Assembly: GCF_019800005.1 (NCBI RefSeq)
Contig: NZ_JABGCL010000016.1
Span: forward strand, 62,001 to 126,000
Reading direction: 5' to 3'
Origin: Geminicoccus harenae
Lineage (GTDB): Bacteria > Pseudomonadota > Alphaproteobacteria > Geminicoccales > Geminicoccaceae
Length of the DNA: 64,000 nt
Shown: in pieces, positions 1 through 8,743 of the stretch
Layout of the letters: every line of letters begins with the position of its first letter
Numbering within the stretch: position 1 is the first letter of the stretch
Position numbers and translations under genes: made by a program
Notes under the pieces: model-generated
Databases searched by the model: none
What the model was told of the DNA's origin: nothing
Seen by the model: only the letters and a program-made list of their open reading frames with translations

Positions 1-441
1 TGCGGTGAGCGGGATCACGAACTTGAACGGCCAGACGATCGGCATCCAGGGGCTGGTGACGATCCGCTCGCCCTGCAGGAACGAGCGCTGGAAGTAGAAC
101 CAGCCGACCCAGAGCATCGCGACCAAGGCCGGGATGAACAGTAGGTAGCAGAGGCTGTCTACGATCCCCTGGGTGCGCGGCGACCAGTCGCCGTAGAAGG
201 TGTCGGTGCGGATATGGCCCTTCTTCGCCAGGGTGTAGGCCGAACCCAGCATGAAGAAGGTGCCATACAGCATGTAGGTGAGGTCGTAGGCCCAGACCGT
301 GGGCGCCATGAACAGGTAGCGGGCGGCCACCTCCCAGACGAGGCACAGCACCATCGGCACGATCAGCCAGGCGACGAGCCGGCCGCTCCAGAGGCTGAGG
401 CGGTCGATCGCGCGGGCCGCGCGCAGCAGCGGGTCCGTCAT
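1..441 (-). CDS. TRAP transporter small permease (DctQ family), partial
   Basis: Small membrane subunit of a tripartite ATP-independent (TRAP) transporter, which acts in the inner membrane with a DctM large permease and a periplasmic binding protein. The 147 visible codons start at the ATG whose complement lies at 439-441; the 3' end is beyond the left edge. Hydrophobic segments are visible around residues 23-40, 50-70 and 95-115, with the family-like stretch YDLTYMLYGTFFMLGSAYTL followed by KKGHIRTDTFY, typical of DctQ proteins. It lies 79 bp downstream of a decayed binding-protein gene on the same strand, with a hairpin between them. The dctM gene would be expected off the window. Family call is firm; the substrate is unknown. 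Confidence 0.88.
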   Translation of the reverse strand, partial: MTDPLLRAARAIDRLSLWSGRLVAWLIVPMVLCLVWEVAARYLFMAPTVWAYDLTYMLYGTFFMLGSAYTLAKKGHIRTDTFYGDWSPRTQGIVDSLCYLLFIPALVAMLWVGWFYFQRSFLQGERIVTSPWMPIVWPFKFVIPLTA

Positions 442-462
442 GCGCCGTTCTTTCCAGGGGGC

Positions 463-493
463 CGCCGCGGGTCGGGGTCGCACGCCCGCGGCG
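463..493 (-). terminator. Intercistronic hairpin between decayed dctP and dctQ
   Basis: A 9-bp perfect inverted repeat (463-471 pairs with 485-493) with a 13-nt loop lies between the stop of the binding-protein remnant and the start of the small permease. There is no T-run. By position it resembles the hairpins that follow the other binding-protein genes of this window, so a role in mRNA 3' protection or partial termination is inferred. Confidence 0.45.
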
Positions 494-520
494 CTGGTTC
501 TTCTTCAGGCGGCGTGGCCG

Positions 521-1539
521 TCAGTTCTTGGTCTGCAGCGCGGCGTTGCCGAGGTTGCTGTAGAGGTCGAGGATCTTGGTCCAGTAGGGCGCCGCGACCT
601 TCGCGAAGCTGCGCTGGGATTCCAGCACCTCCTTGAAGAACGGGTCCTCGGCGGCATGCCGGTCGAGCACGATGTTGGTGGCGCGCACGAACTCAGGGAA
701 GAAGTCCGGCGGCGTGTCGTGGATCTGCACGCCGAACTCGTCGCGCAGCTTGACGATGGCCTGGGCATTGCGCGCGACATTGAAGGCATAGGTCTCGGCC
801 ATCGAGGCCAGGGCGGCGGTGCGGAACATTTCCTGGATGTCGGCCGGCAGCCCGTCGAACACCGTCTTGTTGACGATCACCTCGCCGATATCGGTCGACT
901 GGTGCAGGGCCTGCAGGTAGTAGTTCTTCCACACCGCGTTCAGGCCGAGATTGAGGTCGTCGGCCGGGCCGATCCATTCGGCGGCGTCGATCACGCCGCG
1001 CTGGGCGGACGGCACGATCTCGCCACCCGGCAGCCCCACCGCGGCGATGCCCATCTCCTTGAAGATCTCGCCGGTGATTCCGGGCGGGGAGCGGTATTTC
1101 AGCTTCTGGAAGTCGGCCACGCTCTCGATCGGCCGGGCGAACCAGCCCAAGGGTCCGGCCCCATCGGCTGGACCATGAACGGCTCGACGTCCGCACCCAG
1201 CACCTCGGCATAGAAGCGCTGGTAGAGCGCATTGCCGTCGCCCTCCAGCAGCCAGGCGACATGGGAGAGCTGGTCCATGCCTGAGCCGGCGCCGGCCATG
1301 GGGTTGCTGAACAGGCCGGCCGCTGGATGCTTGCCCGACCAGTAATGGGTCCAGGCATAGCCCGCCTCGACGATGCCCTGGTCGACCGCGTCCAGGATCT
1401 CGAAGGCCGGGACGATCGCGCCATCGGGCAGCACCTCGATCGCGACCCGCCCGTTCGACATCTTGCCGATCAGCTCGGCATAGCGCTGGAGCAGCTCGTA
1501 ATAGATGCTGGCCGATGGCACGGCCGCCTGGAGCCGGAG
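521..1539 (-). pseudogene. TRAP transporter substrate-binding protein (DctP type), 5'-truncated and frameshifted
   Basis: Two overlapping reading frames together read as one periplasmic TRAP binding protein: the first (to about 1150) carries AVPSASIYYELLQRYAE and SGKHPAAGLFSNP, the second starts at the next residue with LGWFARPIESVADFQKL and PGGEIVPSAQRGVIDAAEW and runs to a normal C-terminus at 521. One base is missing near 1150-1152 (GAC CC- TTG), which breaks the frame. The first 30-40 residues, including the signal peptide and a start codon, are absent: upstream the frame meets a stop after about 30 codons without an ATG, only a few bases from the phaZ stop. Double damage argues against a simple sequencing error. 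A single-base error could explain the frameshift but not the missing 5' end. Confidence 0.85.
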
Positions 1540-1605
1540 GCCGCGATTATTCGGAAAGCTTACGTACGAGCTATCGGGTCGTCGAGCCGGGAACGTCGCG
1601 CACGC

Positions 1606-2862
1606 TCAATGCACGGCGGTCCGGCGCCGCTGGAAGTTGACCGCGCGGATCATCTCGCGGATGCGCGGCTGGATCTCGGTGCGCCAGCGCGTGCCGTTGA
1701 ACACGCCGTAATGGCCCACGCCCGGCTGGACGTAGTGGACATGGTTCTCGGCCGGCAGGTTGCGGCATAGGCGGTGCGCCGCCTCGGTCTGGCCGAGGCC
1801 GCAGATGTCGTCGCGCTCCCCTTCCACCGTCATCACCACCGTGTCCTCGATGGCACCGCAATCGACCGGCTGGCCGCGCCACGTCATCCGGCCCTCGGGC
1901 AGGTCATGCTCCTGGAAGACCGTCCTCACCGTCTGGAGGAAGAACTCGGCGGGCAGGTCCATGACGGCCAGATACTCGTCGTAGAAGCGGCGGTGCTGCT
2001 CGGCCGAATCGCAGTCACCCTTGATCAGCGAGTTGAAGTAGCCCCGATGCGCCTCGACATGGCGGTCCAGGTTCATCGCCATGAAGCCGGAGAGCTGGAT
2101 GAAGCCGGGATAGACCAGGCGCATGCAGCCGGCATTGGGCCAGGGTACCGGCGAGATCACGTTGCGCTCGAACCAGCCGATGTCCTTGGACATGGCATGG
2201 TGGTTGACCACGGTCGGGTTGCAGCGCGTGTCGATCGGCCCGCCCATCAGCGTGATCGAGGCCGGCCGGCACTCGTCCTGCATCGCCGCCATGATCGCGG
2301 TGGCGGCCAGCACCGGGACCGAGGGCTGGCAGACCGCGATTACATGGGTGTTGTGGCCGATGAAGCGCACCATCTGCATGATGTGCTCGATGAAGTCGTC
2401 CAGGTCGAACTTGCCGGCGAACACCGGCACGTGCCGGGCATCCACCCAGTCGGTGACGTAGACGTCGTGCTCCTGGATCATCGCCTGGACGGTGCCGCGG
2501 AGCAGCGTGGCATAGTGCCCGGACATGGGGGCCACCAGCAGCACCTTGGGGTCGTAGCGCTTGCCGCAAACCGTTTCATCGCGATCGAAACGGCGCAGCT
2601 CGCAGAAAGGGGTGCGCAACACCACCTCCTCGCGCACCGGCACGGTCAGGCCGCCGATCCTGGTGGATTCGATCCCCCATTCAGGCTTGCCGTAGCGCCG
2701 GGTCACCCCCTCGAACAGCTCGCAGGCGGCCGAGATGGTGCGGCCGAGCTTGGTGTGCGCGAGCGGGACCAGCGGGTTGTCCAGCACCTGGCTCACGAGC
2801 CTGGCCTGCGCCCGCCAGGGGGTCAGCAGTGCGTGGGCCATTTCATAGGTGTGATATTGCAT
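1606..2862 (-). CDS. phaZ: Intracellular polyhydroxyalkanoate depolymerase
   Basis: 418-aa alpha/beta hydrolase of the intracellular PHB depolymerase family (PhaZ1 type), which breaks down the cell's own storage polyester granules in the cytoplasm. Family landmarks are the N-terminal MQYHTYEMAHALLTPWR, the LLVAPMSGHYATLLRGTV block, YVTDWVDARHVPVF, and the nucleophile region VIAVCQPSVPVLA, where this family uses Cys instead of the Ser of a lipase box. GVGHYGVF near the C-terminus holds the expected catalytic His. Length is normal for the family. It has no signal peptide, as expected. The stop lies next to the break point of the decayed TRAP gene. The upstream 205 bp are shared with the divergent deoR-type gene. 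Confidence 0.93.
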   Translation of the reverse strand: MQYHTYEMAHALLTPWRAQARLVSQVLDNPLVPLAHTKLGRTISAACELFEGVTRRYGKPEWGIESTRIGGLTVPVREEVVLRTPFCELRRFDRDETVCGKRYDPKVLLVAPMSGHYATLLRGTVQAMIQEHDVYVTDWVDARHVPVFAGKFDLDDFIEHIMQMVRFIGHNTHVIAVCQPSVPVLAATAIMAAMQDECRPASITLMGGPIDTRCNPTVVNHHAMSKDIGWFERNVISPVPWPNAGCMRLVYPGFIQLSGFMAMNLDRHVEAHRGYFNSLIKGDCDSAEQHRRFYDEYLAVMDLPAEFFLQTVRTVFQEHDLPEGRMTWRGQPVDCGAIEDTVVMTVEGERDDICGLGQTEAAHRLCRNLPAENHVHYVQPGVGHYGVFNGTRWRTEIQPRIREMIRAVNFQRRRTAVH

Positions 2863-3067
2863 GGGTCCGACGGCTTCGCGCTCTGGTGTTTACCGGAAAA
2901 GATCACGCCCCGGCATCGGAGGCAACGCCTGTCGTGCCTGGAGGTGCCCATCAGGGGAGGCATCCGGTCACAATCTGGTGGCCCGAAGGCAACATGGCCG
3001 CCTGTTGGATCGCCCAACGAGCCTGTGGTAAGCGCCAGCATCATCCTCGAGGCACCGGAGCGGTCCG

Positions 3068-3859
3068 ATGGTCAGCCAGAACGGTCCGGTACCTGCCGCG
3101 AACGCCAAGTCGCGCCGCCAGCAGGCGATCGTGGCGGCCCTGCGCGCCGCCCCGGCGCTGCGCATTGCCGAACTCGCCGCGGAGTTCCGGGTGTCGACCG
3201 AGACGATCCGGCGCGACCTCGACGAGCTCGACCAGGCCGGGCTGATCGCGCGCACCTACGGGGGAGCGGCGCGGCCGGTGGCGGTCGAGCCGGCAGTGGC
3301 GGAGCGCGAGCGGCAGATGGTGCCGGAGCGCCGGCGGATCGCCCAGGCGGTGCTGGCGGCGATCGGTGCCGCCGAATCGCTGATGCTGGGCGGCGGCTCG
3401 ACCACGCTGCACGTCGCCCGCCTGCTGGCGACCACGCTCGCCCGCGGCACCGTGGTCACCCACGCCTTCGCCCATGCCGCGGTACTGGGCGCCAATCCCG
3501 GCATCCGGGTGCTGATGGCGCCTGGCCGCTACGAGCCGCGCGAAGGCATGGTGGTGGGCAGCGACACGCTCGAGCATGTCGCCCGCTTCCATGCCGAGAT
3601 GGCCATCGTGGGCGCCAGCGGCATCACCACATCCGGCGCTGCCGATGTCGACGACGAGGCGGCGGCCGTCTACCGGGCGATGCGGCTGGCCGCCACCCGC
3701 ACCCTGATCGTGGCCGACCACACCAAGTTCAACCGCGCCGCGTTCGCCATCCATGCCGAGCTGCCCGAGATCCGCCGGATCGTGACCGACCGCCCGCCGG
3801 ACGGCGAGCTGGCCCGCCTGCTTGCCCAGGCAGGAGCGGAAATCACGGTCGCGGGCTAG
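3068..3859 (+). CDS. DeoR/GlpR family transcriptional regulator
   Basis: 263-aa DNA-binding repressor of the DeoR family, which usually senses a phosphorylated sugar or polyol. The N-terminal winged helix covers about residues 15-75 with the signature FRVSTETIRRDLDELDQAGL and then RTYGGA. The C-terminal sensor domain holds MLGGGSTTLHVARLL and the sugar-phosphate-isomerase-like stretch LIVADHTKFNRAAFA. It is divergent from phaZ and ends 21 bp from the convergent amidohydrolase gene. The target is not evident. Neither neighbour is a sugar kinase, so regulation of phaZ or of a distant locus is possible. Confidence 0.9.
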   Translation: MVSQNGPVPAANAKSRRQQAIVAALRAAPALRIAELAAEFRVSTETIRRDLDELDQAGLIARTYGGAARPVAVEPAVAERERQMVPERRRIAQAVLAAIGAAESLMLGGGSTTLHVARLLATTLARGTVVTHAFAHAAVLGANPGIRVLMAPGRYEPREGMVVGSDTLEHVARFHAEMAIVGASGITTSGAADVDDEAAAVYRAMRLAATRTLIVADHTKFNRAAFAIHAELPEIRRIVTDRPPDGELARLLAQAGAEITVAG

Positions 3860-3880
3860 GGAGGGGCAGGTCGGTCGGCT

Positions 3881-5731
3881 TCACCCGCCGCCATGGGTGA
3901 AGCGGCCGTTCATCATGGTCATCTCGACCCTCACCTTGGCGATGTCGTGCTTGCCGACCCCGAAGATATCCTGCTCCAGCACCACCAGGTCGGCGAGCTT
4001 GCCGGGCTCGATGGAGCCGATCCGGTCCTCCATGCGAAGCTGGCGGGCCGCACCCATGGTGTTGGCATGCACCGCCTGCTCCACCTCCAGCCGCTCGTCC
4101 GCGGGCTCCAGCACCGGCGCGTCCGGCTGGCCGATCAGCTGGCGGGTCACCGCGATCTGGATCGAATCGAGCGGCTTGTAGGTCGCGAAGTAGCCGGCGG
4201 CTGGCCAGTCCGTGCCGAACGAGATGGTCCCGCCCGCGTTCAGGATGGAGCGCGGGCGATAGATCTGGCGCTGCCGCTCCGGCCCGTAGCGTTCCAGCAG
4301 GATGTCGACCGTGTCGGGATCGGCCGACATCCAGTTGGCGGAGAACTGCGCGTTCGCGCCCAGTTCGGCGAAGCGCGGCATGTCGGCATCGTCGACCAGG
4401 ACCAGATGGGCAATCGAATGGCGCCGGTCGCGCGGCGGATTGGCGGCGATCGCCGCCTCGATCGCGTTCAGGGCCAGGCGCGTCGTCCCCTCGCCGCAGG
4501 CATGGATATGCACGTCGATGCCGGCGGCATCGGCCTCGGTGACCATGCTGGTCCATTGTTCCTGGGAGAAGGGCGACTGGCCGATCGTGTCCGGCCGGTC
4601 GGTGTAGGGCTCCAGCAGGAGCGCCGTGTACCCTTCGGCCGTGCCGTCGCCGACGATCTTCAGCACGCGCGCCTGCACCAGCTCGGTGTCGATGCGCCGG
4701 CGCAGGTCCTCCACGCCGGAAACGGCGTGCTCGATCGGCGGTCCCTTCATCATGTAGGAGGCGACCACCCGGAACGGCAGGCGGCCTTCCCGCTCCAGAT
4801 CGGTGTACACCTCGATGATGGCACCCTGGTCGTCACCCACCGGCGGCACGCCGGCATCGTAGATGGTGGTGATGCCGGCCGCGGCGGCCTTGGGCAGCCA
4901 CCCCTCCAGCAGCCCCGCCATGGCCTCGACCGAGATCGGCTCGATCTTGTTCACCATCGCCAGCACCGCGGCGACCTCCAGCACATAGCCCGTCGGGTTC
5001 CCCTCGGCGTCGCGCACGTAATAGCTGAAGCCGGGAATCGGATCGGGCGTGTCGCGGTCCACACCGGCCAGCTCCAGCGCCTTGCTGTTCGCCCACATGC
5101 TGTGGCCGTCGATGGCGAAGAAGAAGGCCGGCCGGTCGGGCACGATCCGGTCGAGGTCTTCCTTGCTCGGCCCCTGCGGCGGGAACATGTCGACCCGCCA
5201 GCCGAAGCCGCGCAGCGTCCCGGTCGGATGGTCCTGTGCGAACCGGGCGATCGCGGCCAGGGCGTCCGCGCGGGTGGGGAGCTGGAGGTCCAGCCCGGCG
5301 GTGAAGAACGAGCCCAGGAAGGGATGGATATGCCCTTCGACGAAGCCGGGCAGCATCGTCCGCCCGGCCAGCTCGATCACCCGGGTCTCGGGGCCGGCCA
5401 GCGCATCGATCTCGGCATTGCTGCCGACGGCCAGGATGGTCTTGCCGCGGACCGCGACCGCTTCGGCCAGAGGGCGGTCGGCGGCGAGCGTACGGACGGT
5501 TCCTCCCCGGAAGATCGTGTCCGGCGGCCCGCCCGCTCCGTTGTCCGGACGCGCTTCCTGCGCCAGGGCCGCGTGCGGCCTCACCTGCGACGCGACGGCC
5601 GCGCAGGCGAGGCCGGCACCGACGAACCGGCGGCGCGCCAGACCCGTCGGCATGGCCTGGGGAGAGCGATGGCCGGCTGCTTTCGTCATGAGCTGGCCGA
5701 AGGCATTCGTCAGACTGCAGCTCATGCACAT
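3881..5731 (-). CDS. Exported amidohydrolase family protein (YtcJ-like)
   Basis: Metal-dependent hydrolase of the amidohydrolase superfamily, YtcJ branch, acting on an unknown amide or cyclic amide. Metal-binding landmarks are PGFVEGHIHPF (HxH) near residue 130, DVHIHACGEGTTRLALNAIE, RHSIAHLVLVDDAD and the late SFGTDWPAA aspartate. A twin-arginine type signal RRRFVGAGLACAAVAS precedes an Ala-x-Ala type site, so the protein is probably exported folded. The longest frame starts at 5731, but that puts 26 extra residues ahead of the signal; the ATG at 5653, or 5689, is more likely. No clear ribosome site separates these. It is convergent with the DeoR-type gene. Confidence 0.85.
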   Translation of the reverse strand: MCMSCSLTNAFGQLMTKAAGHRSPQAMPTGLARRRFVGAGLACAAVASQVRPHAALAQEARPDNGAGGPPDTIFRGGTVRTLAADRPLAEAVAVRGKTILAVGSNAEIDALAGPETRVIELAGRTMLPGFVEGHIHPFLGSFFTAGLDLQLPTRADALAAIARFAQDHPTGTLRGFGWRVDMFPPQGPSKEDLDRIVPDRPAFFFAIDGHSMWANSKALELAGVDRDTPDPIPGFSYYVRDAEGNPTGYVLEVAAVLAMVNKIEPISVEAMAGLLEGWLPKAAAAGITTIYDAGVPPVGDDQGAIIEVYTDLEREGRLPFRVVASYMMKGPPIEHAVSGVEDLRRRIDTELVQARVLKIVGDGTAEGYTALLLEPYTDRPDTIGQSPFSQEQWTSMVTEADAAGIDVHIHACGEGTTRLALNAIEAAIAANPPRDRRHSIAHLVLVDDADMPRFAELGANAQFSANWMSADPDTVDILLERYGPERQRQIYRPRSILNAGGTISFGTDWPAAGYFATYKPLDSIQIAVTRQLIGQPDAPVLEPADERLEVEQAVHANTMGAARQLRMEDRIGSIEPGKLADLVVLEQDIFGVGKHDIAKVRVEMTMMNGRFTHGGG

Positions 5732-6110
5732 GATCGTTCGCCACTATTTCCGGAACATGACCAATCCTACTGACGGGATTTCTGCGTATCCAGGTATAAA
5801 CTGATAATCTTCCGACAATATGGGCAGTGGACATGCCTGGGCGTCGTTCTCGCTTGGCCAGCGCTTGCGAATGGCGGCGGGCATGGCCCGGGCGTCGGCG
5901 CCGTCCGGGATATCGACACCGGCTAGGTGGGGCCATCGAGGACCGGCAGTGATGTCAGCCGCGATGCGCCGCCTGCGTCGGCCACGGTCCTGCCCGCGTC
6001 GCCGCCGCCGATCCGGCCGTTCCCGCCCGAGCGCCACGCCCGTGGCCGATGCGGGACGGCATCGCGTCGGAACGACGTCGCCCATCGATGGCGGCGCCGG
6101 AGCAGGCGCT
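5732..6110. other. Intergenic, no gene supported
   Basis: About 380 bp between two minus-strand genes. The first 90 bp (about 5740-5830) are AT-rich for this genome and probably hold the promoter of the amidohydrolase gene. The rest is GC-rich with only frames of shadow-like composition. Nothing further can be supported. Confidence 0.5.
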
Positions 6111-6725
6111 TCAAGAGCCCTTCGGCACGATCGCCAGATTGTCGAACTCGAAGCGGCCGAGGCTTATCGCCACCAAGCCGACCGCGTGGCCGGGCATGCC
6201 CGAGATCCGGGCGCTGCCGACCTGCTGGCCGTCGATCTCGAACCGGAGATCGTCGCCGTCCGGCTGGATGCGCAGCCGGTGCCGCCCCTCCTTGCCTTCC
6301 GGCAGGACGCCGCTCAGGCGCGGACGCATGCCGTCGGGCCCACGCTGGTACAGCGTCCAGCGCCCAGCACCGGCGACGAACGCCAGGTAGCTGCGGCTGG
6401 CCTCGTCATAGCGATAGAGCAGGCCGGCGGCGGAGACCTCGTCCGGAAACTCACCGCCGATATCGACCGCGATCGCCGCACCCTCCGGCGAAGCCCCGCC
6501 GTGCAGCGTCTCGACCCGGTAGAACTTGATGGCCCCCGCGTTGCTGCGGTTCTCGAGCTCGGCCACGCCGTTCTCGATCCGGAGCTCCCAGGTCCCGTCG
6601 CTGCCGGGCGTGAGGATGCCGTCCAGGGCCGGCCCGCCGTCGAAGGTCTCGACCAGTGTGTCGGCATGCAGTGCCGGCGGGGCCAGGAGGAGGGTGGCGG
6701 TCAGGACCAGCGGGAGGAGACGCAT
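6111..6725 (-). CDS. Small exported protein, probable jelly-roll (LamG/DUF1080-like) domain
   Basis: 204-aa protein with a clear Sec signal peptide (MRLLPLVLTATLLLAPPALH, cleavage probably after AHA-like ALHADT). The mature part reads as alternating beta strands: TWELRIENGVAELENRS, AGLLYRYDEASRSYLAFVAG, RLRIQPDGDDLRFEIDGQQV, AVGLVAISLGRFEFDNLAIV. The final pattern (vGl...G.feFDNl.i) is that of concanavalin-like jelly-roll domains such as DUF1080/LamG. The true start is the ATG at 6723-6725; a longer frame upstream runs through the next gene and is a shadow. It may bind a glycan in the periplasm, but no catalytic residue can be pointed to. It lies 86 bp downstream of an SDR gene. Confidence 0.72.
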   Translation of the reverse strand: MRLLPLVLTATLLLAPPALHADTLVETFDGGPALDGILTPGSDGTWELRIENGVAELENRSNAGAIKFYRVETLHGGASPEGAAIAVDIGGEFPDEVSAAGLLYRYDEASRSYLAFVAGAGRWTLYQRGPDGMRPRLSGVLPEGKEGRHRLRIQPDGDDLRFEIDGQQVGSARISGMPGHAVGLVAISLGRFEFDNLAIVPKGS

Positions 6726-6811
6726 CGGCAGGTTCCGGTGCTGTGGATATGGCCAGATGGCAGGTGAGCCCGATCCGGCCCCGGATGCAAGCTCAGGCGG
6801 CAGGACCGGCG

Positions 6812-7636
6812 TCAGAAGCCCCGGTCCGGCAGGGGCTTGGTCGGCAGATGCGGGTCGTCGGCGCAGCCCAGCACCATTTGGTCGTAGTCGATGTTGGAAC
6901 CGGTCATCAGTCCGCTTTCGTCCGAGCTGAGGAAAGCCACCATCCGCGCCACCTCGGCCGGGTCGATCAGCCGGCCGAACGGCCGGGCCTGGACCGCCCG
7001 CTCCAGCCAGTCGGGTGCCGCGTCGTGGAAGCGCTGCTGGATGCTGTGCTCGCCTGGCGTGTTCATCCAGCCGATGTTCAGCCCGTTCACCCGGATGCGG
7101 TCGGGCAGCAGCGCGTAGGCGACGTTGCGGGTGAGCACGCCCAGCGCCCCCTTGCTCGCGGCATATGCGGCCAGGAACGACTGGCCGCCATGTCCCGACA
7201 TCGACTGGATCGAGACGATCGTCCCGGCGATCTGCTCGCGGCGCATCAGGCGTGCCGCGTCCTGCATCAGGAAGAACGGTGCTCGGACATTGATCGCGAA
7301 CATCCGGTCGAACAACTCGGGCTCCGTGTCGAGGATGGTGCCCCGGTCGGTGAGTGCCGCAGCGTTCACCAGCGCGTGGAGCCGGCCGAACGCCTGGTCG
7401 GCCGTGGCGACTAGTGAGCGAGCCACCTCCAGCTCGCCGAGATCGCCCGCGACGAACCGGGTCGGGCAGCCACCGGCCGCCAGGTCCCGGGCCACCGCCT
7501 CGCCCCGCTCCCGGTTGCGGCCGGAAAGCACCAGGCCGGCCGCCCCGCGCGCGGCGAAGTGGCGGGCGATGCACTCGCCCAGCCCCTGGGTCGCACCGGT
7601 GATGACGGCGACCCGTCCCGAAAGCGTCTGCTCCAT
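6812..7636 (-). CDS. SDR family NAD(P)-dependent oxidoreductase
   Basis: 274-aa classical short-chain dehydrogenase. It has the nucleotide-binding GATQGLGECIARHF near residue 14, the NAAAL motif (a variant of NAG) around residue 90, and the catalytic Ser/Tyr/Lys set in SIQSMSGHGG and YAASKGALG. The C-terminal FLSSDESGLMTGSNIDYDQM corresponds to the usual GxxxxVDGG block but lacks the VDGG sequence. Such enzymes oxidise or reduce a sugar, polyol or similar alcohol; the substrate here is unknown. The small exported protein follows on the same strand, and the two could form a transcription unit. Confidence 0.88.
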   Translation of the reverse strand: MEQTLSGRVAVITGATQGLGECIARHFAARGAAGLVLSGRNRERGEAVARDLAAGGCPTRFVAGDLGELEVARSLVATADQAFGRLHALVNAAALTDRGTILDTEPELFDRMFAINVRAPFFLMQDAARLMRREQIAGTIVSIQSMSGHGGQSFLAAYAASKGALGVLTRNVAYALLPDRIRVNGLNIGWMNTPGEHSIQQRFHDAAPDWLERAVQARPFGRLIDPAEVARMVAFLSSDESGLMTGSNIDYDQMVLGCADDPHLPTKPLPDRGF

Positions 7637-8016
7637 GATCGTCTGGCTCCCTGATCACTGCTGGCCGGTCGTGCCCGAGGCGAGTCCGCCGAGGAAGCAG
7701 GCGGCGCCTGCCGGTCCGGCTTCGCGGCTACGCGAAGGAAGCCGGGCTTGTCCAGCCCGACGACCGGCAGGCAACCAGATGATTTCAACAGGCTGGCGTA
7801 AGTATCATTGCCGGTCCTCCGAACACAGCCGATGAAGCAGAGTTTATCCTGGCATCGGTAAACAAATCGTTCATCTTGCCTCCGCTTTCTGATGCCCAGA
7901 AGCCGGCCATTCTTCAGTCTGCAAAAGCATGGATCGTGCCATTGCTGCAAAATGGACACGATGGTGCTCTTTCGCAGTGGACAGGGTTGCTAATCTGATT
8001 AGGTCGTATCATTCTG
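7637..8016. other. AT-richer intergenic stretch upstream of the SDR gene
   Basis: 380 bp without a supported gene. From about 7780 to 8030 the base composition drops well below that of the neighbours. An imperfect hairpin sits near 7708-7738 (gcttcgcg paired with cgcgaag). A minus-strand frame of 182 codons crosses the region but continues into the SDR gene as a shadow. This can be a promoter region or the edge of decayed foreign DNA. Confidence 0.4.
7990..8002. promoter_or_regulatory. Perfect 6-1-6 palindrome (possible operator)
   Basis: The sequence ctaatc-t-gattag is a perfect inverted repeat in an AT-rich stretch, the size of a dimeric repressor site. No regulator gene lies next to it, and a chance origin cannot be excluded. 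Confidence 0.25.
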
Positions 8017-8256
8017 ATGAAGTGTCTCTTAACCGGAGTTCATCAGGTGGTTGGTGTGGAAGTTGGTGACTCGATAACGAGCGCGTCCGGCTCGCTCCGT
8101 TCCGCAGGTCAGCTGAAGGAACCGGCCGGGCCGGCGCGATTCCGGGTCGTGCACACCAGCGGCGAGACGATCGTCGGCAGCGAGGCGGAGGCGAAGGCTC
8201 TCCTGGCCAAGCTGCCGGGTGCGCGGGTGTTCCGGCAGGAACCCGTCCACCACTGA
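8017..8256 (+). pseudogene. Short frame, probably the 3' remnant of a lost gene
   Basis: A 79-codon frame. The last 45 codons or so have the strong G/C bias at third positions seen in real genes here and read as a plausible protein end (SGETIVGSEAEAKALLAKL, then PGARVFRQEPVHH). The first 25 codons lack that bias, and no ribosome site precedes the ATG. The best reading is that the C-terminal end of a gene survives, fused to unrelated AT-richer DNA. I do not recognise the family. It could also be a small intact orphan gene. Confidence 0.35.
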
Positions 8257-8450
8257 TGCCTGGGCCGGCTCGGTCCGGTGCGAGCATGGCTATCGGCACC
8301 GGGCCAAGCCGGCCACGCAACCGCAGCGACTGAGGGTTCCACCGCCGGTGCCCGTCATTTCCTGCCAAGCGGGCAACCGGCGGTGCGCCCACTGCTGGGC
8401 AACTGGCAGGTCCAGGTGTCCGGCAGGCCTGAGCTGAACAGGCCCCGGAA

Positions 8451-8537
8451 TCAGTCAATCGGGAGCGATGCATCGAGCAGCCACTGGACCAGCATGTCCG
8501 GTACTCCGATCTGGCCGAAACGGCTGGCATCGCCTAC
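8451..8537 (-). pseudogene. Possible C-terminal gene fragment
   Basis: On the minus strand a short frame ending in TGA at 8451-8453 reads as DASRFGQIGVPDMLVQWLL followed by DASLPID, with the codon bias of a genuine gene and hydrophobic/polar alternation of a helix. It has no start or length of its own. It looks like the tail of a deleted gene. The family is not recognised, and chance is possible in so short a stretch. Confidence 0.22.
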
Positions 8538-8722
8538 CGAGCGAGGTGAGCATCGCTCGGGGGCCACTCACGTTTCCACCGGTAATGTAGGCGGTATCCT
8601 TGACCGCGCCGGGAATCCAACAGTTGCTTCAGCGGCAGCGTCGCGCGCGTATCCCGTCAACCTCCACAGCTGGCAGGACGCAAAGTGCGGTCGGACGGCG
8701 ACACCATCTCCGAGACTGCCGC

Positions 8723-8743
8723 GACCAATCGATTTGATTGGTC
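8723..8743. repeat. Perfect 8-bp inverted repeat, 5-nt loop
   Basis: gaccaatc (8723-8730) pairs with gattggtc (8736-8743) around gattt. The hairpin lies inside the gene-poor region, far from any stop codon it could serve as a terminator. Function unknown. Confidence 0.35.

Noticed and set aside
7411..7959. Minus-strand frame of 182 codons as a separate gene upstream of the SDR.
   Set aside because: Its C-terminal part is the SDR gene in another frame; the first 60 residues have no recognised similarity.
8723..8743. Inverted repeat as an insertion-sequence end.
   Set aside because: Only one such repeat, no partner end or transposase frame nearby.
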